DNA of 46,750 nt from the NCBI RefSeq assembly GCF_029433445.1, contig NZ_JAQTIC010000010.1, forward strand, positions 1 to 46,750, read 5' to 3'. The notes beneath the pieces are model-generated. The model searched no databases. It had not been told where the DNA came from and saw only the letters and a program-made list of their open reading frames with translations. This document shows, piece by piece, positions 43,248 through 46,750 of this stretch. The position numbers and the translations under genes were made by a program. Every line of letters starts with the position of its first letter. Positions within the stretch are counted from its first letter, which is position 1. This stretch comes from Lactobacillus sp. ESL0701 (GTDB lineage: Bacteria; Bacillota; Bacilli; Lactobacillales; Lactobacillaceae).

Positions 43248-44291
43248 ATGTCAATTAAAGTTAAGCATTTTTTGACTGCTCTATTAATTAGTGTAGCCTG
43301 CATTCATAGTGCCAACGTTAAAGTCATGGCTGCTAGTCAAGAAGCTGTGCCAAATACTCCAAGTCAAGCAGCACAAAATAACAACCAGCAGACTGCCCCA
43401 ACAGATGCAGCCGCCGCAAAGCCAGAGCCGATTATTTATCATCAAAAAGGTTCGGGTGTTATCTTCCAAACTCATTATGGCTTCAGTAAAAAACTAAACC
43501 AAAAAGGCAGAGCAGCTAAAGGCTACTATAATAAACGAATCAACTATTCTAAAATTGCTCGAACTGCTAAAGGTACTTTTGTTAAAACAAAATATGGCTG
43601 GTTAAACAAAAATGCGTTCAATCAGTATTTAATCACTAAAAATAAATTAAATTACAAGATGAAGATTAATGCTAATGCCTCCTTGTATAACAAGCCGGCT
43701 TACACTAATGGCGTGCGCAAAATCACCACCATCAACAATCTAGACCTCAAAAACAAATTGGTGCACGTTAATATGATTGCGCATACTAACATAAACATTA
43801 CTTATTATCGGTTCAACTTTAACCACCAAAATTATTGGCTTCCAGGATCAAAATTAAAGTTCAACCTAAATGCCTTAAAGGGCAATAATCGCCAGTTAGA
43901 GCGTGCCATTACCAAAGGCGAAAAGATGATTGGTCATTCTGTTTATAATGAAAATACCCGCCACTATGATTGTTCCAGCTTCATGAATTACCTCTATTCA
44001 AGTATTGGTCACCATTTAGGCTCAACGACATTTAGTCAATGTAACAATGGTCGCGGCGTTAGTTACCAGCATAAAAAACGCGGTGACTTAATTTTCTTTG
44101 ATGACCCATCTGATGGTCACTTAGCACATGTTGGGCTTTATCTAGGCAAAGGACTTTTTCTGCACGACAGTCCCTATACAACTACCGGCGGCGTTGACGT
44201 TTCGAGTCTACATGATGCATTTTGGAATTCTCGTTCTACCAAATCAAAAATAATCCATCACCCTGATGGTATTGTTCGAAGAATCATTTAA
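43248..44291 (+). CDS. Secreted NlpC/P60 cell-wall hydrolase
   Basis: A 347-residue protein: signal peptide ending VMAA near residue 27, a Gln/Ala/Pro/Asn-rich linker (about 30-62), two wall-interaction-like modules (about 65-200, with GRAAKGYYNKRINYSK and TKYGWLNKNAFNQY) and a C-terminal NlpC/P60 domain (about 215-347). The catalytic Cys is in HYDCSSFMNYL, the His in LAHVGLYLGKG, and a third polar residue in LFLHDSP. It would cut peptide stems, probably between D-Glu and the diamino acid. AAGGGA precedes the ATG. It is divergent from the carboxypeptidase gene (118-base gap with TATAAT at 43197). Confidence 0.88.
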   Translation: MSIKVKHFLTALLISVACIHSANVKVMAASQEAVPNTPSQAAQNNNQQTAPTDAAAAKPEPIIYHQKGSGVIFQTHYGFSKKLNQKGRAAKGYYNKRINYSKIARTAKGTFVKTKYGWLNKNAFNQYLITKNKLNYKMKINANASLYNKPAYTNGVRKITTINNLDLKNKLVHVNMIAHTNINITYYRFNFNHQNYWLPGSKLKFNLNALKGNNRQLERAITKGEKMIGHSVYNENTRHYDCSSFMNYLYSSIGHHLGSTTFSQCNNGRGVSYQHKKRGDLIFFDDPSDGHLAHVGLYLGKGLFLHDSPYTTTGGVDVSSLHDAFWNSRSTKSKIIHHPDGIVRRII

Positions 44292-44296
44292 AAACA

Positions 44297-44324
44297 AAAA
44301 GCACTTCAATTGAAGTGCTTTTTT
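44297..44324. terminator. Bidirectional terminator between convergent NlpC/P60 genes
   Basis: A perfect 28-base palindrome: AAAAAGCACTTC, AATT loop, GAAGTGCTTTTT. It resembles 41001-41029 closely. Confidence 0.85.
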
Positions 44325-44328
44325 GTAA

Positions 44329-45363
44329 TTAATTTCTTTCATGAATTGTCTTAGAATTAGTCACTGGAAAAATTCGCTTGGCATAATAATACCGTTGAAA
44401 GTTTGCCGCAGTTACCGTTACTCCCCAATTAGGCCATGAATGCAAGGCCTTGTTATTACCTAAGTAAATACCAACATGATAAACATCTGGTTTTGGTTGA
44501 CCATAGAAAATGATGTCACCACGTTTTAAATGGTTTAAGCTGACTGTCTGCAAAGTGCTGCTTTGTACAAATGAACGGCAGCCCCATTCATGAGTTGAAT
44601 GCCATCTTGGATTAGCCGGTGATGGATCAATTCCAGTTGCATACATACATTGCATAATGAGTCCTGAACAATCAACCGAAGTTCCCGGCTTCTTAGAAGT
44701 AAAGTCAATCCAAGCAGTACCCGCATTTTTATATTGATAGCCGCGCTTGATAAAAGCCTTGACGTAGTCACTTCTAGTTGAAGCATAATTTAGACTCTTG
44801 TCAAATGGACTAGTATAGTAACCCTTTAAATGCAAGCTCTTCATGTGCAACTGCCGGTATTGCTTAGGAATCTGGTAACGACGTACTGTTGAAATTTCAA
44901 TTTTAGAGCTTTCAGCTGAAGTCGCATCATTAGTTGCGGGGGCATACAAACGCCAAGTAGTATGCAGGCGGTGATACCAAGCTGCAGGATAAGTTACCGT
45001 AAATTTACCATCAGCATCAGTAGTATATTTCTTCTCATCAACATACTTCTTGCCATCCCATTTTTGTAAATATACTGGTCGAATTTCCTTACTGTTTAAG
45101 GAAACTTGATCCTCAATTTTATCCCCGGCAGTCCACTTATATTTAGTGCTTAAATTACTAAAAGTAGTTGCTGCTTTGACAGTATTATTTTCCGGCTTAC
45201 TAGTATCTGCAGGTGAGGCAGTATTATTGGCAGCTTCTTGGTTTGAATTACTTGCCGCAGTAGTCGGACTAACACTATCGGCTTCAACAATCGTCCCTGA
45301 TGTTAAACCACCTAATAACATTACTGCTGCAGCGCCAGCAAATAATTGTTTCTTATATTTCAT
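44329..45363 (-). CDS. Secreted NlpC/P60 cell-wall hydrolase
   Basis: A 344-residue protein: signal peptide KKQLFAGAAAVMLLGG (cleavage near TIVEA|DS), an Asn/Ala/Ser-rich linker, a beta-rich middle domain (about 75-170, KYKWTAGDKIEDQVSL through YPAAWYHRLHTTWRLY) and a C-terminal NlpC/P60 domain with DCSGLIMQC, YHVGIYLGNN and ALHSWPN as the Cys/His/polar triad. A longer frame starts at 45384 but the ATG at 45363 has AAGGAA at good spacing. It is an endopeptidase by family; the middle domain may bind wall polymer. Confidence 0.88.
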   Translation of the reverse strand: MKYKKQLFAGAAAVMLLGGLTSGTIVEADSVSPTTAASNSNQEAANNTASPADTSKPENNTVKAATTFSNLSTKYKWTAGDKIEDQVSLNSKEIRPVYLQKWDGKKYVDEKKYTTDADGKFTVTYPAAWYHRLHTTWRLYAPATNDATSAESSKIEISTVRRYQIPKQYRQLHMKSLHLKGYYTSPFDKSLNYASTRSDYVKAFIKRGYQYKNAGTAWIDFTSKKPGTSVDCSGLIMQCMYATGIDPSPANPRWHSTHEWGCRSFVQSSTLQTVSLNHLKRGDIIFYGQPKPDVYHVGIYLGNNKALHSWPNWGVTVTAANFQRYYYAKRIFPVTNSKTIHERN

Positions 45364-45447
45364 CTTTTTCCTTCCAAAATACAAATCAAACTAACTGACA
45401 ATATAATATCATTAGCGATTTAATAAGTAAATTGGATTTTGAATTAT

Positions 45448-46398
45448 TTAATAGCTCAAAGCTCTTAAGCCATCGCCGCGCCAGTGGTTAATAAATTCAT
45501 TCTCACTCATTGCAGATTTTTTACCAGTCCAAGGATCATTGTAAAAAATTTGACCATTATGATAACCTGTCAAAGCTAGCGCATGATTAGAAAAGCCGTC
45601 AACGTCCTTCACCCAAGCAACCACTAAATGTGAATGAAGTAATTTATTTTTGACTGCTGCTAGACTATCGCCAGTCATTACTTTAGCTTTACCCAAATAA
45701 TGTTTGACTACACCTTTAATTCCATTTGGCGTTACCCAATAACCACCCGGATATTCCTTATACGGTGAGCCAATAAAACCTTTATCTGGATTACTGCTAC
45801 GTGGCGTTTTCTTGGCAACCGTAAATTTAGAAACCTTGACGCCAGCAAAATTTAACATCATTGTTACGGCTGTCATTTCACAACCTGTTGGCAATTCTGG
45901 TCTTTGACTAATTACTTTAGCATTATTTTTAATCCCAGTAATCTTACCATTTTCGATCCAATAATATGCTCTGTTTGTCGAAGTTGAAGACTCATGACGC
46001 TGACCATTTGTCCCGTAATAACTATAAGTTGCACGATGCGGCGTCTTTCTCACGCCTGTAAGCATAACCCCATTTTTATCAAAAAGATAGTTAGCTTGAC
46101 CGATTTTAACTGTACCTTTAATTTTTTGACCGGATTTATAGTAGTAAGTCTTTTTACCATTTACAACCCAACCCTGCTTTTGCGGTTTAGGCTTGGCAGT
46201 TGTCGTGGTCTCGGCATCACTTGCGGCACTATTTTGATTCGTATTATTATCCTGCTTGGCAGTGTCAATTTTATTTGCCTCTTGAACAGTGTTTTGATTG
46301 TCAGCTGGCGTAGTGGTTGCGGCTTTAACCGTTGCAGTCGACTTCCAGCCCATTAATGCAAGAGCAGTAATCATTGTAACAATGATTTTTTTATTCAT
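45448..46398 (-). CDS. Secreted C39-like cysteine peptidase with choline-binding-type repeats
   Basis: A 316-residue exported protein: signal peptide KKIIVTMITALALMG, Asn/Gln/Thr linker, repeats like those of wall- or glucan-binding modules (GWVVNGKKTYYYKSGQKIKG, then GQANYLFDKNGVMLTG), and a C-terminal Peptidase_C39-like domain. The Cys is in LPTGCEMTAVTMM, the His in SNHALALTGY and the Asp in FYNDPWTGK. ATG 46398 begins MNKKIIVT; a TTG at 46419 extends the frame by seven codons but lies in the GGAAGGG ribosome site. The substrate (peptide or peptidoglycan) is not known. Confidence 0.82.
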   Translation of the reverse strand: MNKKIIVTMITALALMGWKSTATVKAATTTPADNQNTVQEANKIDTAKQDNNTNQNSAASDAETTTTAKPKPQKQGWVVNGKKTYYYKSGQKIKGTVKIGQANYLFDKNGVMLTGVRKTPHRATYSYYGTNGQRHESSTSTNRAYYWIENGKITGIKNNAKVISQRPELPTGCEMTAVTMMLNFAGVKVSKFTVAKKTPRSSNPDKGFIGSPYKEYPGGYWVTPNGIKGVVKHYLGKAKVMTGDSLAAVKNKLLHSHLVVAWVKDVDGFSNHALALTGYHNGQIFYNDPWTGKKSAMSENEFINHWRGDGLRALSY

Positions 46399-46418
46399 AA
46401 TTTTTCTGTACCCTTCCA

Positions 46419-46536
46419 AATAAATTACTATACTATTATAATTTACGCTTTTGTAAATTTAGGTTCAATAAAATTTTTAGAAAAAAATTGAAAATTAATT
46501 GTCAAATACGAAACATTATTACTAATTCAAATTACT
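46419..46536. other. AT-rich gap before the RNA locus
   Basis: About 120 bases between the C39 gene start and the next promoter. No open frame with ribosome site and no stable hairpin was found. Confidence 0.4.
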
Positions 46537-46565
46537 TTGAATATTACTTTTATAGATGATATAAT
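46537..46565 (+). promoter_or_regulatory. Strong plus-strand promoter
   Basis: TTGAAT (46537-46542), 17-base spacer, TATAAT (46560-46565). No protein start lies within 150 bases, so it reads into the structured RNA segment 46572 onward. Confidence 0.6.
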
Positions 46566-46571
46566 TTCATT

Positions 46572-46673
46572 GTAAATAAAAAGGGCGTTGCGCTGGTTAC
46601 ACAACTCCCTGACGTAGATTCCACTAAAAGTGGTTTACTACCTGAAAATAATGTTTTGACAAAACCGTCATTC
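46572..46673 (+). ncRNA. Candidate structured RNA, possibly antisense antitoxin-like, cut by an IS end
   Basis: From the promoter above, the RNA would begin with a long stem: AGGG-C-GTTG (46582-46590) pairs with CAAC-T-CCCT (46602-46610). CCACT-AAA-AGTGG (46621-46633) and GTTTT-GAC-AAAAC (46653-46665) follow. On the opposite strand the first stem is followed by U5, i.e. a terminator for a transcript coming from the right. Convergent transcripts meeting in a shared terminator resemble type I toxin-antitoxin loci, but no toxin peptide is visible before the IS. This is a suggestion only. Confidence 0.3.
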
Positions 46674-46750
46674 TGATATGAACCCCGAAATTAGAACAAA
46701 CTAATTTCGGGGTTTTACTATGGTTAAATTATCTAAACAAGACAAAATTG
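46674..46750 (+). mobile_element. Left end of an IS3-family (IS150-group-like) insertion sequence, partial
   Basis: TGATATGAACCCCGAAATTA at 46674 resembles IS150-group left ends, which begin TG and run GACCCC-AAA-TTAGA. A 12-bp stem follows (CCCCGAAATTAG 46683-46694 / CTAATTTCGGGG 46701-46712) with T4, which would block outside transcription. The transposase begins at 46720. Right end, target duplication and OrfB are outside the window. Confidence 0.55.
46720..46750 (+). CDS. Transposase OrfA N-terminus, partial
   Basis: ATG at 46720 opens MVKLSKQDKI and continues past the window edge. The short basic start and its place 46 bases inside the presumed IS end fit the HTH-type OrfA of IS3-group elements, but ten residues cannot prove it. 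Confidence 0.45.
   Translation, partial: MVKLSKQDKI

Overview
The window is low-GC chromosomal DNA from a Lactobacillus, most likely in the delbrueckii/acidophilus group. The evidence is the gene order (mutS-mutL-ruvA-ruvB-yajC; dnaX-ybaB-recR-yaaL-tmk-darA-holB-yabA-rsmI), strong AGGAGG-type ribosome binding sites, HrcA/CIRCE control of groESL, a folT ECF substrate-binding gene, and a dense set of secreted wall enzymes. Species cannot be fixed from sequence alone. Most genes lie on the minus strand.

Layout. 1-230: left edge, with a minus-strand promoter and a structured leader running out of the window, possibly a T-box leader for an off-window aminoacyl-tRNA synthetase gene. 241-5857: TetR-like regulator, DEAD-box RNA helicase, NrnA nanoRNase, DNA polymerase IV and glucose-6-phosphate dehydrogenase, mostly overlapping. 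6000-12614: the repair and recombination operon mutS-mutL-ruvA-ruvB plus yajC. The MutL endonuclease motifs are degenerate. 12615-14931: AT-rich and gene-poor, holding a secreted matrixin-like metalloprotease, orphan terminators, a possible small RNA and the tail of a lost permease gene. 14932-19024: the most interesting accessory locus. A divergent Rgg/MutR-type regulator faces a five-gene operon encoding a small Sec-secreted protein with a consensus Shine-Dalgarno, then (behind an internal terminator) three membrane proteins and an ABC ATPase. A GC-rich inverted repeat lies in the divergent intergenic region. The products resemble a peptide secretion, immunity or signalling system, but I recognise no named family for the secreted protein.

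19087-25507: groESL with two CIRCE operators flanking one promoter, a secreted PepO-like M13 peptidase, an MFS transporter with a hairpin leader, and the redox repressor Rex. 25925-39056: housekeeping genes. An ABC-F protein (YfmR/Uup-like) converges on a long minus-strand series: dnaX, ybaB, recR, yaaL, tmk, darA, holB, yabA, rsmI, acyl-ACP thioesterase, folT, tsaB, rimI, tsaD. Upstream of dnaX are the small SRP RNA, tadA and an RsmC-like methyltransferase.

39126-46398: a block of exported envelope proteins: serine hydrolase, an unknown secreted protein, a frameshifted CAP-domain protein, an L,D-transpeptidase next to a D,D-carboxypeptidase, two NlpC/P60 hydrolases and a C39-type peptidase. 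The carboxypeptidase could supply the tetrapeptide stems that L,D-transpeptidases use. 46537-46750: a promoter and hairpin-rich RNA segment, interrupted or abutted by what looks like the left end of an IS3/IS150-group insertion sequence whose transposase starts at 46720 and leaves the window.

Many starts were moved inward from the longest open frame because the Shine-Dalgarno spacing favours an internal codon; the reason is given per gene. I saw no tRNA, 16S/23S rRNA or CRISPR array.
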